A stretch of DNA of 64,000 nt, from the NCBI GenBank assembly GCA_022496205.1, contig WTXD01000016.1:434001-498000 (forward strand). Reading direction: 5' to 3'. Source of the DNA: Gloeopeniophorella convolvens (taxonomy: Eukaryota > Basidiomycota > Agaricomycetes > Russulales). The stretch's first letter is position 1; each line of letters opens with the position of its first letter. The position numbers and the translations under genes were made by a program. Below the pieces are notes generated by a model. That model was not told where the DNA came from and ran no database searches. It saw only the letters and a program-made list of their open reading frames with translations. This document shows positions 25,101 through 36,577 of the stretch, piece after piece.

Positions 25101-26490
25101 CCTCGACTCCGAGCCCAACATGACTCGACGCGAGATGGAGGCCGAGTTACTTCGGCGCACATGGACGCTAGCGGGCAATAAAATCTGCGTCCACAGTGGC
25201 CCACTCCCAGACGACGCGGAGAAACAGCCGAGCGTACGAGCTGACTCGGACGCCACTCCGGATCGAAGACTCCGCGCCGCTGGTAGCATACGAGCCATTG
25301 GAGGTCGCGACTCAAGAGGTGCTCCGTGGTGACGAGATACTTCTGCAGATACATGATAACCACAATGCCGACGTGGGGATGAACAATGTGTGACCTCGAA
25401 GACAATGGGTATGACGTTATATCGCACCGCGTGTCACACTGAGCGCTGCGTGCGAGTAGTCATAAGCAGACACTGGTCATGTAGATTTTGTATCCGCAGA
25501 TTCGTCCTATGATCTGCATACCTTGACACATCTTTGCCGCGAAACTGGACCCACCGTAACACTCCATGCATCGTGGGTGTGTCATTGACAGCGGAAATGC
25601 AACCCTCGGTGACATCAACCTGATTCCTCCCGACCCCGATTCAGCCCGTGAGCTCAACGCGGGAAATACCGGAAAGCTTACATCAGCTTACTCACCACCG
25701 CGTCATCCATCCCAGCGCTGTTCCAACCACCACTGCGTCCAGCGTCGCTAAGAAGTTCTGCTCACAGTTCCTTTCGGCTCGCCAATTCAACGCATGCAGG
25801 AAATCCAGTCGCCAAACATCCTCGACGATCTTTAGTTACGGAACTGACCACCAGCGTACATGGCTATCAACGGTCTCGCTGGCGTAGTAGGTTCGTCCGC
25901 TGGCTGTCAGAACTTTCTTCCATTCAAGCGGCGGGCATGATGGTCACGGTAGCGTAGAGTACATGCGGTGATTCTCAGTCTCAATATCCGATGTCCTTTC
26001 CATCGCTCTACGCCTCGTTGCTCCGCGCAGCTGTTCTATCCTCGCCGCATCTTGACTTTGAGATTCAGGCATACATTTCTGAGACTTCACAGTGAATGTT
26101 GGGTGTTCCGCGGCATTACAATCATGGTGCTGCTTGTCTCGTAACGCGATCAAGAAGGCGAATCATTTTACATTCGGATTCTCTGGCGTCAAGTAATCCT
26201 TCCCGCTGTGTTCTCGCTCGCACCTGTCAACGGGAGATGCAAAGACGGTTAAGTCACCGTTAGTTTGATTACGAAAGTCCTCGAGGTATGTTGCCAAGCT
26301 TAAAGCCGCACTGTCTCCGGCTCATTCTGAATGTAGATTCAAGCGACGATATAAAAGACATCGCAGTATCGCGTCGTTAAAGTCATTCGTCACCGCTAGT
26401 AAAGTCCCTCGCCTGCTGCGCGGCTTCTTGAAACTCACTATTCCTTGTATTTGAGATACGTGTTATCGGTCCGTTCGTCAAAACTGGTCC
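22105..26490. other. Gene-poor, lower-GC accessory region
   Basis: About 4.4 kb in which no complete gene can be supported. It contains the foldback element at 22348-22704. Plus-strand fragments between about 23750 and 25400 have some protein-like texture (for example LTGYHASGYAAIALRNG near 23850 and a Met/Glu-rich stretch near 25120-25180), and could be remains of the same membrane-protein family as the decayed gene at 26491, but frames break repeatedly. The lower GC and lack of intact genes suggest old transposon or pseudogene debris. Confidence 0.4.
22348..22704. repeat. Foldback element: 60-bp inverted repeats, 237-bp loop
   Basis: The arm at 22348-22407 and the reverse complement of the arm at 22645-22704 agree at 58 of 60 positions, starting at gtacagtcaactc and ending near cctaatcnggg-like sequence. 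The loop (22408-22644) is AT-richer and has further weak inverted homology next to the arms (agtctcac / gtgagact). The arms contain internal near-repeats (ctcactct, gtgtgtcactcactc). This is the form of a foldback MITE or of a long hairpin transcript; no transposase is nearby. Confidence 0.8.
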
Positions 26491-28827
26491 ATGTCGAACC
26501 CCAGCTACTTTGGCGGGCGGTCACTCATCCTGAGCCATGGCGGTGGCGCCGCCTTGGTGTCTGCCCTCATCCTTTCCGGGTCGGCAACACTCGTCCTACA
26601 ATATGTCGTCAACAATGTGGCACTCGGACTTGGTGAGCTGATAGACCGTGTTCTAATTGGACCCTGTCGAGTCTAATCAATCTGCGGGACTTGAAACAGA
26701 GTACTTAGCTTCGTTCTTGCGAGTGATGTACATGCAATAATCTCACTAGCGCTTCGTGGGAGCAGGCATTCATCCCGAATCTCCGTGCCTCCATCCTCGT
26801 CCTTATCTCAAGTATGTTAGCTGCGGGATGCAGGTCACTTGGCTCTGCGCCCGTCCAGGTCGAGATATACAATCGAATCTACAAGTAAATCAATTTTATC
26901 TCATTCCATCAGTATCTAACCCTGCTCCACCAGGGACCACGCAGAGGCAGAGACCCCACTCTTCCTTCATCACCCGACCGTTTCCCGGACACCTCAAACG
27001 ATACGTAAGGCGGCGAGAAGCAACCACCAGATGAATGTTGCCAGGTAGTATGTTCTCGCCGTCGCTCGTGAAGCGTGCTGATGACGTTACGAGTGCAGCT
27101 TGATGCTGCCATCTTCATATCTTCTTCTTGTACCTCTGGCATCCTCCATCTTTGTGCTCCAGGAGACTGAGACTTCAACTGTTGTTCCACTCACGCTCAC
27201 CAAGAGTATGGGCCTTTCTACTCGATGGGAGCACCTGCTTCCAGCGTACAGCGCGATGAACCGTTTATCGTACGTGCATCCTCAGCGTAGCGCTCCGCGT
27301 TGTAGATCGAACAAAGCCAAGGTCTATCTATCTCTCCGGTGGCCCTTTGCCTCAGCCCGCAACGCGTGAGTGGGCGCTACCCACCTTCAACGCTGATTTT
27401 GGTCCTGCGTGGGAACTCGGCGCTACAATCAGACCGTCCGTGATGACCATTCGCAACGTGACCGCCATCAGATCCACTGCCAGCTGTGAGGATACGAACG
27501 TTTCGTGGGCGGTCAGCCATGACAATCCTGCGTATTCATTCGAAGCGACTGTCGTAGGAAAGACAAGCGGCGCGACGATACGTCAATTATTCCCGTGAGT
27601 TGCATACCAACCCATGTCAGTGCGACCCTGGCTGACGCTTATACCAGAGGTTACGGGGGCACGTCCATGTACGTGCATGCCGATATCTCCTCGGAACTGG
27701 AGACAAATATGGCTTCAGGGATGCCTTTGTTGGGCCTTACAATGACGAAATAGACCCACGGCGGCAGTCGTTCGTGTTCATGATGTCTACGCCGCTTTCG
27801 ATAGGACCGCCAGCCCTCGGTCCACCCAACATTTCTGCGACGATTTGCCATCCGACTGTTGGCGCGCAACAGACCGAAGTTAAATTTGACGCAAGTCCAG
27901 GCGCCATCGACGCGGTAATACCCCTCCACCGCAACTCGACCTCAACGCCGCTCGCAATTATGAATCATACGTCGGCTGCGTTCAACGGTTTCTACTTCGA
28001 TACCTTTGGACTCGGACCCATAGTCGGTAAGGGCACCTCTAACTCACTGTGAACCCATGTAACCCTGGGTCCTCTCTAGAACAGCGGAAACAGGCGACGC
28101 AATTTGGGATCAAGTCGATCTTATACGAGGTACCCAAACATCATGTGCCCGGCATTCCCGCGCGCTAATCTCAGCAGATGGCTGTGTTGTACCCGGGAGG
28201 GCTCAGCCACGCATACGCTGACAATGCAATATCCAGCATGAGTGAGTTTCCCTCCCTTTCCCCGCTTCTTATCTCACGACAAAACCGCTCCTGCAGCGAC
28301 CGACGTGTATCAGACTGTAGGTGCTTCGAATATAGTATAACCATCCCTGAGAGCTGATGGGCCCCCAGTATCTGTCTTTGCTTTCGCTCTCGACCTACCT
28401 AGTCGACACAGATGCAGGAGAGCCCGGCGAGGCGACCGTGCTATGGACCGTACCCAGATTCTTCGTCTGGGACAGTGGAGCTTATGCTTTGGCGGCCGCT
28501 CTGTATTTTTTCGCTATGCTTGCACTTCGGGTCCTGGTTGTCCATTGGCACTCGTGGCCGACCAGCAAGCCCGTTGCACCAAGTACAATGACACCACAAG
28601 GCTTCTTTATTGCGAGTAGCTCAGATGCCGCAACCTTCCTTCGTAGGACTAACGTGATATTTCAGGAGACGGAACCCATTGTCAGCTGCAGGATCTCCAT
28701 TGATGACGGTCCGCCGACTTCTAATGCGGACAAGATTAGCTTGCCGGCTCCCTCGAACTGCGCGACATGGGGCGGAGAAGCACCAAAATGGTCCATCCGT
28801 GTACCTCGGGACATCTTGCAAGCCTGA
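26491..28827 (+). pseudogene. Decayed multi-exon membrane-protein gene
   Basis: Several plus-strand pieces in order look like one Agaricomycete membrane protein of unknown function. They are an N-terminal hydrophobic segment (ALVSALILSGSATLVLQYVVNN) at 26491-26636, a second one (ASILVLISSML) near 26800, an ectodomain with TRWEHLLPAYSAMNRLSYVHPQ at about 27215-27290, REWALPTFNADFGPAWELG near 27370-27420 and KYGFRDAFVGPYNDEIDPRR near 27700-27765. A C-terminal exon at 28357-28827 has a hydrophobic segment (ALAAALYFFAMLALRVLVV) and a hydrophilic tail. The frame shifts by one base in a CT-repeat near 27330 (YLSL to GGPLPQP), and the frames around 27600-27740 do not join in a simple way. I read it as a pseudogene, but missed introns could explain part of this. 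Confidence 0.4.
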
Positions 28828-29747
28828 GTCAAGCCCACGCCTGATCTACAGCATCAGAGCGGTTCTCTCAGGTATTGTGCTATATCGCAATGCTGTCCCA
28901 GAGGAGCTTCAAGCGTCAGATGCTGATAGTCAACAAGGCGGTATGGGAACTCTCTGTGTTCTCAAGCTGGGGTGGGCGGTGGGCGGTGGTGGCGGTATAT
29001 ATCCGACAAGATAAATTCCAGCGTGGAAAAGCCCGGTGGCAATAGTGGCCGTATGTTTTCGTCCCGGATACGGGTGCTTTTACTAGAAATTTTACATCGA
29101 GTTTCCCGAGCTACGCCGCTCTCACCGGCAAGAACGGACCGGCGGCGTCCGGCGCTCGGGCTCACCGACTTCGCTTTGCTTTGAAAACTTCATGCATCAT
29201 GTATCAGGCCTCGCGAAAGTTCAACCTGGGTTCAAACTTCGTTCACTGGTCGACGAATTTCTAGGTACCATCCCTACTCGTTGGATGCTCCTCACTATGG
29301 AAAGCGCACGCCCCACGTCGCTCTCCTCTGCAAAATGGGGAGTAGATACACGACAGTGAGGGCGATGACATTCGCCCTCGATCTACCACCGCACGAGGTT
29401 CTCGAGGCTTCACTCGGTTGTGGCTAGATTCTGGCTTGGAGCCTTTGGGATAGAACAGCCTTTCTTCCATCATTACCGCGCTTGAAATTTACATCACCGT
29501 GGATTCTGCGCACGAAGTGCTGAACCCCCCGGCACCCCAGGAGATGACCTGTCTGCTCGCAACTTGCAGAGTACCTGACAGTCACTTGACGTCCTGACCA
29601 CGACGTACTTCCTGTGGACTCGTGCGCTGCTCGTGCGTATAAAAACCCCTCTGCTGGCAGGGAGAAAACCATCACCACCTTCCACCGCCTCTCACAGATC
29701 CTTCCCTTCTTGAACCACAGCCTCAGCTAAACTTTTCATTACTCAAC
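28828..29747. other. 5' region of MABP-like gene copy 1
   Basis: About 0.9 kb without a gene. A TATA motif (tataaaaa, 29638-29645) stands about 100 bases before the next ATG, followed by a CT-rich leader. Confidence 0.45.
29638..29645 (+). promoter_or_regulatory. TATA box of MABP-like gene copy 1
   Basis: The motif tataaaaa lies 103 bases upstream of ATG 29748, with a pyrimidine-rich leader between. The duplicated copy at 32799 has no equivalent motif at this position, so the two copies probably differ in expression. Confidence 0.5.
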
Positions 29748-30938
29748 ATGGCCCCCGGTGACATTAACATTGAGATCCTCGGAAAGTTCGTCTGGGAGCT
29801 TGTCTTCCAGTACGATAATTCTGGAAATTCTGGTGCGTTCAGGACCAACGTAGTGCCCTTCGTCGCCCCCTACTAACGCGCGTATCACGACAGGCACTAT
29901 CGAACACACCTATAGCGTCGAGATAGTCGAGTCGTACTCATCTTCCCAGTTTCTCAAGTCGGTCTCCGAGACGACCACCAAACTATCCGAGTCGAACGAG
30001 GTTTCCACTGAGGTCGGGGCTTCCTATGGCCCTGTGTCTGCCAGCCTCAAGTATTCCTACACCAACTCCAAGGAGATCACGGACGTGCTCCAGAATACCA
30101 CTCAAAGTCAAATCGATCAGTCTCAGACCACGACCACGACCGAGACCCGCTCCTGTAGGTTGTTCCGCATCCACAGATCAACGATGATCTTACTTAACCC
30201 AAACCCCAGACACCGTTGGTCCGTATAGCACCCTGTGCCTCTATCAGCGCTCTTTCGTCGCTCCCGGAATTGCTGTCAAGAATGACACATTCCGCACCTC
30301 GCCGAACCCTCTCACAGACGACCAACTCGAGGAAGACGTTCCTCTCGAATTCATCCTTCGACCCAATCTGTACTTGGTCGGACTGAACGTAAGTAAATAC
30401 CGCTCTATGTTGTGTGACGTGGCTCATCGTGACATCAGGTTGTCTACACAGACAATCTGAGCTCTGAGCCGGCCGACCGTGTCCGCGAGCTGTACGGCGC
30501 TCCCGAGGACATCAACAAAGGTTTCAAGGGAAAGTGAGCAGTCCTTCCTTCCACGAGTCATCTACAGATGAGCTGACTTTGCACCATCAAAGATACGTCT
30601 GGCTCGTCCCCGTCTGGGGCACCGACACCCGCAAGGCCATCAACAACGTCGACCTCGTCATCCAAGGCAAAGCAGACAACCGCTACCAGGACCTCGCCAA
30701 GGGCGCCAAGGGCGACTTCCGCTATCTCATCCCAGTCCACACGGCGAACAACCCCCAGTACATCACGGACCTCAAGTTGCTCCGCACTCCGCACTCCACG
30801 CAGCCTGACCCGAACTCGGGGTACACTGGTACCACTGGCGACATCAACAAGGGCCGCAAGGGCGACTATCTCTATCTGATCTGGAGGACCCAGACCGCCT
30901 ATCCTATCGAAGTGACTCAGATCGCTCGCAATTCCTGA
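29748..30938 (+). CDS. Beta-rich protein with MABP-like repeats, copy 1
   Basis: Exons 29748-29832, 29894-30154, 30210-30388, 30439-30533 and 30593-30938 give 321 residues with no signal peptide. The middle (about residues 30-115) is a Ser/Thr-rich alternating segment (SVSETTTKLSESNEVSTEVG, then GPVSASLKYSYTNS) of the kind that forms beta-hairpins in aerolysin-like pore-forming proteins. The C-terminal part has repeated blocks VWLVPVWGTDTRKAINNVDLV, LAKGAKGDFRYLIPV and DINKGRKGDYLYLIWRT, resembling the beta-prism MABP fold (N-K-G-x-G-G-x-Y-I-Y-L type). A defensive or lectin/toxin-like role is inference only; no precise family is claimed. It is the left member of a tandem duplication with 32799-33975. 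Confidence 0.75.
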
Positions 30939-31647
30939 CCACTTGCTTTAGGAGCACGAACAGACCCTTTCGAAGAAACTGATGATGTCTTGCATGTTCT
31001 TTCCTTCTGATACAGAGAAAATGTTAAAAAAGGCGGTCTTCTGTGTACGATTTGTCGTAGATATAATTGTGAAATGCGGTTACTGCGCTATAACTTCCGT
31101 GCCCGACTTAAGCATACTCCGGGTACCGTGTCGCCTGTGGTGAAATCCAGTGAAGTTCACGTTGAGTCTTGACTAGGACTGCAGAAGCTGAGTCAACTGC
31201 GGCGCTTCGGGAATCGGAGGTTATCGGAGGCGACGTGGGAACCGCACGACGGCGCGCGTGGAGAACGCGGCGATGCGGCCAGTCTGACTTGAAGGTGCCA
31301 GACGCGAGGAGTGGCTCTGACGGTCGGCGCTGCAGACTGCATTTCAACACACATTTTGGCATGCAGCGGTCCACCGGTGCGGCTACAGGCGCCGTTCCCT
31401 CAAGACGTCGTGTGGGGCCGTCGTGGCAGTCGAACACCGCAGCCGGTGAGGTGATGCTGTTCGGAACACCGTCGGCTGTGCGCTGCGCCCATGCCAACGG
31501 TCTGCGCGGACACCAACCTGAGGGCCAGCGATCGTTGAGCGATCGTGTCAGGCTTCTGCTACAGCATACAAATTCAACTCGCGTCCTTCGACTGGAATCA
31601 CCCAAACCAAAATACCCAGCTTGAGAGCCTTTCGAAAGTTCATAGCA
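30939..31647. repeat. Spacer of duplicated unit, copy 1
   Basis: This non-coding spacer is homologous to 33976-34901. Shared segments include a cgatttgtcgtag block (31049 and 34100), ggggccgtcgtggcagtcga (31411 and 34681), ctgcgcccatgccaacggtctgcgc and cgtccttcgact just before each F-box ATG. It shows that the duplication spans gene, spacer and F-box gene. Confidence 0.7.
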
Positions 31648-32112
31648 ATGCTCACGTTCAGGGCCTTTGGTGCCTTTGATTTATGGAGGAGTGGAACCAA
31701 GAACCGGTACGACGCATTGTCGATTCGGACCATGTCCAACTTGCTGATGGCACTGGTCCCAGATCGCAAGCGGCGCAACTCCCTATCAAACTCCTTGAAC
31801 CATCTTCCTGCTGACCGCGGAGCTCCTCACATCGGGCCGACTCCAGAATCATCTTCGTCTTCCTTCCTAGAATGGATCCCCATGGCCCAAGTCAGGCCTA
31901 AGCCTGTCGCCAAGCCATGGCGCGCCGCCACACCCGGGCCGCGCGAGCTTTGGCCGTCCTCCGTCACCTCGGCCTTTCCATCTCCTGAGCCGCGAGCCTC
32001 GCAGGCCATGATACATGATGGAGCGCTCCGCGCCGCTCCCCATACATGTCACCATCCGCGTCAGCGCCGCGACGGGCAGCGACGGCCTGCACCCGCTCGC
32101 GGCGCAGTCTAG
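31648..32112 (+). pseudogene. Truncated F-box gene, copy 1
   Basis: The ATG region (MLTFRAFG...LWRSGT), a GTACGA donor and an intron ending tggtcccag, and the start of the F-box match the intact gene at 34902. Here the spliced frame meets a stop soon after LPIKLLEPSSC, the F-box core is broken by indels, and similarity ends abruptly near 32106, at the point equivalent to 35303 in the intact copy. About 1.27 kb of the 3' part is missing. It is therefore a dead copy produced by the segmental duplication. Confidence 0.65.
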
Positions 32113-32798
32113 ACATACTCATACTTGATTTTCAATGGGGAGGCGACCATGGTCCTGCGCCTTTTTCGACGAAGATGGAAAACCCATAACCCCACGGCGC
32201 ATACGTATCCCTTGATTGTATCGTCAGTCAGGCGTGAATAGCTGCTCCAGCACGTATCATCTCGCGCCCTCGAATCTACCCTCTTCGTTGCTGATAACCC
32301 ACCACACTCAGGATTGGTTCATGGGTGATCGTATCAGATACAGGGTCGATATTCGCGTCAGCGTCAGAGTTTCCCTTTCTGATTCATCCGCGCGTTCTGG
32401 AGCCGTCGTGACTACTGTTTTCACCACCAGAAAAGTCGGAAATTTCGAGTAGAAACATGACCCATGTCTCCCGGTATTCCTATCTTTCATTTGGTTGTGC
32501 AACTTTGGTAGGTTCCATTTAAGAAGTCTGCTTGAAGCTTCAAGTGGCAGGTAAACGAACGATCACGCCATGGAGAGCACTGACGCCCAGTGCCTCTCAG
32601 CGTGACTGTGCCTGCCTTTCGAAACGTTAGGAGAGTGAGAGCGACAACGTTCAAAGCATTCTTCGGTGTTCGCAATTCGAACACTTTCATCGATGCAAGT
32701 TATTCTTAGGATCAGATTATCAACACCACATCTTCCCAGAACGATTCTCAGAAAGTACTTAACTACACTCTGGAGTCTGAACCATTGACTTGTCCATC
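32113..32798. other. Junction spacer before MABP-like copy 2
   Basis: About 690 bases that do not match the other duplicated segments. No gene is seen. It holds the promoter of the second MABP-like gene and the presumed duplication junction. Confidence 0.4.
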
Positions 32799-33975
32799 AT
32801 GGCCCCCGGCGATATCAAGGTTGAGATCCTCGGAAAGCTCGCCTGGGAGCTTGTCTTCCAGCATGACAACTCCAACAACTCTGGTGGGTACAGATGCTAA
32901 TACGGCGCCCTCCGTTGCTCTCTACTGACGTGTAGATCACGGCAGGCTCTATCGTCTACGCCGGTAGCGTTAAGTTAGTCAAATCGTACTCGTCTTCTCA
33001 ATTCCTCAAGCATATCTCCGAGACGACCGCGAAGCTATCAGAGTCGAACCAGGTTTCCACCGAAGCTGGGGCTTCCTACGGCCCTGTGTCCGCCAGCCTC
33101 AAGTATCCCCACGCCAACTCCACGCATATCACAGACATGCTCCAGGATATCACCCAAATTGATCAGTCTCAGGCCATGGCCACGGAAATGAATCACTCCT
33201 GTAGGTTGCTATGTGTCCAACTGTCCACAGGCCGAAGATGACTTTTCTTAATGCCTTGCCACCGCGCAGACACTGTTGGTCCGAACAGTACCCTATGTCT
33301 CTATCAACGCTCCTTCGTCGTCCGCGGAATCAGCGTCAAGACTGACGTATTCTGCACCTCGCCGAACCCCCTCACAAGCGACCAGCTTGAGGAAGATGTT
33401 CCTCTCGAATTTATCCTTCGACCCAACTTATACTTGGTCGGACTGAACGTGAGTATATCGCCGCCTCGTTTTGCGTGCCCTGGCTCACCTGACACAAGGT
33501 TGTTTACACGAAAGATCTGAGCTTTAGGCCAACTGACCGTGTCCGTGAGCTTGACGGTGCTGGTGGGGAGATCGACGATAATTTCGATGGAGAGTGAGCA
33601 ATCCTTCCTCCCCGCCGTGCGCCATCTGCAGAGGGGCTGACTTTGCACCACCAAAGATACGTCTGGCTCGTCCCCGTCTGGGGTACCAACACTCACAACG
33701 CCATCAACAGTTTCGACTTCATCATCCAAAAAACCAAAGACGATCGCTACAAGGAGCTCGCCGAGCGTGCCTTAGACGGCGACTTCCGCTACCTCATCCC
33801 GGTCCACACGGCGAACAACTTCCAGTACATTACGGACCTCAAGCTGCTCCGCACTCAGGAGCCCACGAAGCCTGACCCCGGGTTAGGCTACACCGGCACC
33901 ACGGGCGATATTAACAGGGGCCGCAGCTATCTCTACCTGATCTGGAAGACCCAGACCGCGTATCCCATCGATTAA
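32799..33975 (+). CDS. Beta-rich protein with MABP-like repeats, copy 2
   Basis: Exons 32799-32883, 32946-33200, 33270-33448, 33499-33593 and 33657-33975 give 310 residues. First, third and fourth exons have the same lengths as copy 1 (85, 179 and 95 bases), and all splice phases agree. Conserved blocks include LCYLQRSFV-like LCLYQRSFV, DQLEEDVPLEFILRPNLYLVGLNV and YVWLVPVWGTNT. It has lost two codons in the Ser/Thr-rich segment and ends TAYPID, eight residues earlier than copy 1, because of small changes at the stop. Several positions in the hairpin-like segment differ (for example KYPHANS for KYSYTNS), so the copies are diverging. Function is inferred as for copy 1. Confidence 0.72.
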
Positions 33976-34901
33976 AGTGACAGGTTCTCGCAATTCCAGA
34001 CTAACATTCACAACACGAGCAGGTCCATCAGACAGTGGTACGCATGGCCTTTCCTCCTGAAACGAATAAAATACCAGAAAAGGTGGTCTTCTGTTACGTA
34101 CGATTTGTCGTAGGTATATTTTTGAGATGTGGACAACGTGCAAATGGTCTGTTCTCCTGAGCCGCACCGATGGAGAGTGGTCAAGTGCAAGGTCAAGTGG
34201 TCGGATTCCGTAGCTGTACTATAGCATCAGTGAAGCGGGCTGTGTTTAAGCAATCGGGACGTAATAGTACCACCAATGGCAGGACCTCCAGCGTCACCGC
34301 CTTGCTTTCCCGAGTTACCAGATCGGCCCTTCAATGTAGTGCTTAGAGGCGCACGACTTGAGCATGCTACGAGCTGCGCACCACGGTGTCGCTCGTGCCA
34401 GTGGTTCACGAAGTTGACTCCAGAAGCTGACTCAGCTCAGATAGCAGTGTTTCGGGGGCTATGTGGGAACCAAAGCGACGTGTGCGGAACGCGGTCGACT
34501 CCGACATGCTCTGACAGGTTGAAGGTGCTGGCAGACGCGTCCGAGTGACGGCCGCTGCGAACATGCATTTCGACTACTGCACCGGCAGGCGCGAACTTGT
34601 CAAGCATGCGGCGGCCACGTGCGGTGACTACTATAAGCGTCAATGGCAATGACGAGCGCCGTTCCAACTTGACGTCGTGCGGGGCCGTCGTGGCAGTCGA
34701 GTTCCGCAGCCGCAGCCGTTGGGGCGGTGCTGTTCTGAATACAGTCGGCTGTGTGCTGCGCCCATGCCAACGGTCTGCGCAGACACGTCAACCTAGGAGC
34801 TGGCAGTCGTGTCAGGCTCCTAGTGCAACATACAAATTCGAGCGTCCTTCGACTAGGCATCACCCGGAGACAAAAGACCCAACTTGACGGTTGTTCGAGC
34901 A
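33976..34901. repeat. Spacer of duplicated unit, copy 2
   Basis: Homologous to 30939-31647 but about 215 bases longer, with extra sequence near its middle. It carries the 3' end of MABP-like copy 2 and the promoter of the intact F-box gene. Confidence 0.65.
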
Positions 34902-36577
34902 ATGCTCACGTTCAGGGCGCTCGGTTTATGGAGGAGTGGAACCACGAACCGGTACGATGCCACTGTGCCTCCAGACCATATCCGTGCTGACAGCAATCCA
35001 GATCGCAGGCGGCGCAACTCCCCATCGAACTCCTCCAAACCATCTTCCTGCTGACCGCCGAGCTCCTCGCGTCCGAAACAACAACCACGTCTTCTCGCCC
35101 AGAATGGATCCCCATGACCCAAGTCTGCCGCCAATGGCGCGCCGCCGCCCTCGGCCTGCGCGAGCTCTGGTCCTCCATCACCCCCGGCCTCTCCATCTCC
35201 TGGGCCCAAGCCATGCTGGAGCGCTCCGCGCCGCTCCCCGTGCACGTCAGCATCCGCATCAGCACCGCGACAGGCAGCGACGGCCTGCACCCGCTCGCGG
35301 CGTCCGAGCTGCTCTTCGCGGCGTCGCGCCTGCGCACGCTGCGCCTCGCCGGCCTGCGCGCGGACGTCACGCGCGTGCTCGGGCGCCTGCGCAGCCCGTC
35401 CCCGCTCGAGGCGCTCGACCTCGCGGTCGTCGATGGCGGCTCGTCGCTCGACCTCCCCGCCGCGCTCTTCGGCGGACGCGCACCGCACCTGCGCCGTCTC
35501 ATCGTCGCGGTCGACACGCACATCCGTGCGCCCGGGTGGCTCCTCGCAGGCCTCGCAGAATTCACGACGAGCGCGGACGTGGCGCTGGCCGGGCTGCTCG
35601 GCGCGCTGCGCGGCATGCCGCAGCTCGAGGTGCTGCGCGTGCAGCACTGCCGCGCGGCGTGGGACGACGAGGACGCTCAGGGCGTGCGCGTGGCGCTGCC
35701 GCACCTCCGGCTCGTTGCGTTCCGCGACACGACGCCGCGGCGGTTCGCCCTGCTGTGCGCGCACGTCGACGCGCCGCCCACGGTGCGCCGGCACCTGTTC
35801 TGGCGCCTGTGGACGGTGGCGGGCTGGGAGCGGTGGGAGCAGCTGCTCGAGACGATGCATGGCTTCGTGCCGCGCGAGTCTGCGCCCGGCGCGGACGACG
35901 GTGGCTTGCAGGTCGTGCGGGTCGCCGGGGGTCCCGCGCGGGGATCGTTCTGCGCGTGGACGCGGTCGGCGGTGGCGCCGGCTACGTCGACTTCGCAGGA
36001 CGACGCGTTGTTCCAGGTCGACGTCGATTGGAAGGAGAGTCCCGCGGAGCCGAGCGGTGTGCTGGGGCGCGCGAGCCCGTTCTTCCACCTTGCTGGCCTG
36101 TGCGGACACTTGCGCACCACGCACGTCGATGGACTTCTCATTGATCCAGACGTGGACGGCCATGTGGACTGCGCGGACGCGACGGCCACTTACTGGGCAT
36201 CGCTGGCCTCTGTGCTCCCATCGGTGCGCGCCGTGTGGTTGCACAAAGGAGCTCCCTCTGTCCTTCGCGCAGTCACTCCCGGTTCATTGTTGCCGAACCT
36301 CCAGAAGCTGTTCATTGTCAGGACCACCATCAGGAGCCCCATAGAGGTGTCGGAAGGCCTTCTTTGGAACTTTCGGTCTAGACTTGGTCCAAGGGAATCG
36401 CCAGAACCTGGAGTTCGCGATGCCATGGGAGTAATGGGAGAGGACCTCTTTGCGTTCGTGCGGAACCGGGATGGGATCGAGGTCATCCTCGTGGGCTGCG
36501 ACGTGGATGCTGGCTTCTTGGACATGTTGCGTAAACATGCTCAGGTAGATGTTGGAGAGGAATGGGTATATGTATGA
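34902..36577 (+). CDS. F-box protein, LRR-like, intact copy
   Basis: F-box proteins recruit substrates to SCF ubiquitin ligases. I propose exon 1 at 34902-34951 and exon 2 at 35002-36577 (541 residues). This intron joins MLTFRALGLWRSGTTN to an F-box reading AAQLPIELLQTIFLLTAELL...MTQVCRQWRAAALGLRELWSSI. Downstream are leucine-rich repeats of the type seen in Agaricomycete F-box families (LRTLRLAGL, LEALDLAVV, LRRLIVAV, LEVLRVQHC, LRLVAFRD, LQKLFIVRT, IEVILVGCDVD). The same intron signal is kept in the dead copy at 31648. Starting at ATG 35114 instead would remove the F-box, so the spliced start is preferred. Substrate unknown. Confidence 0.78.
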
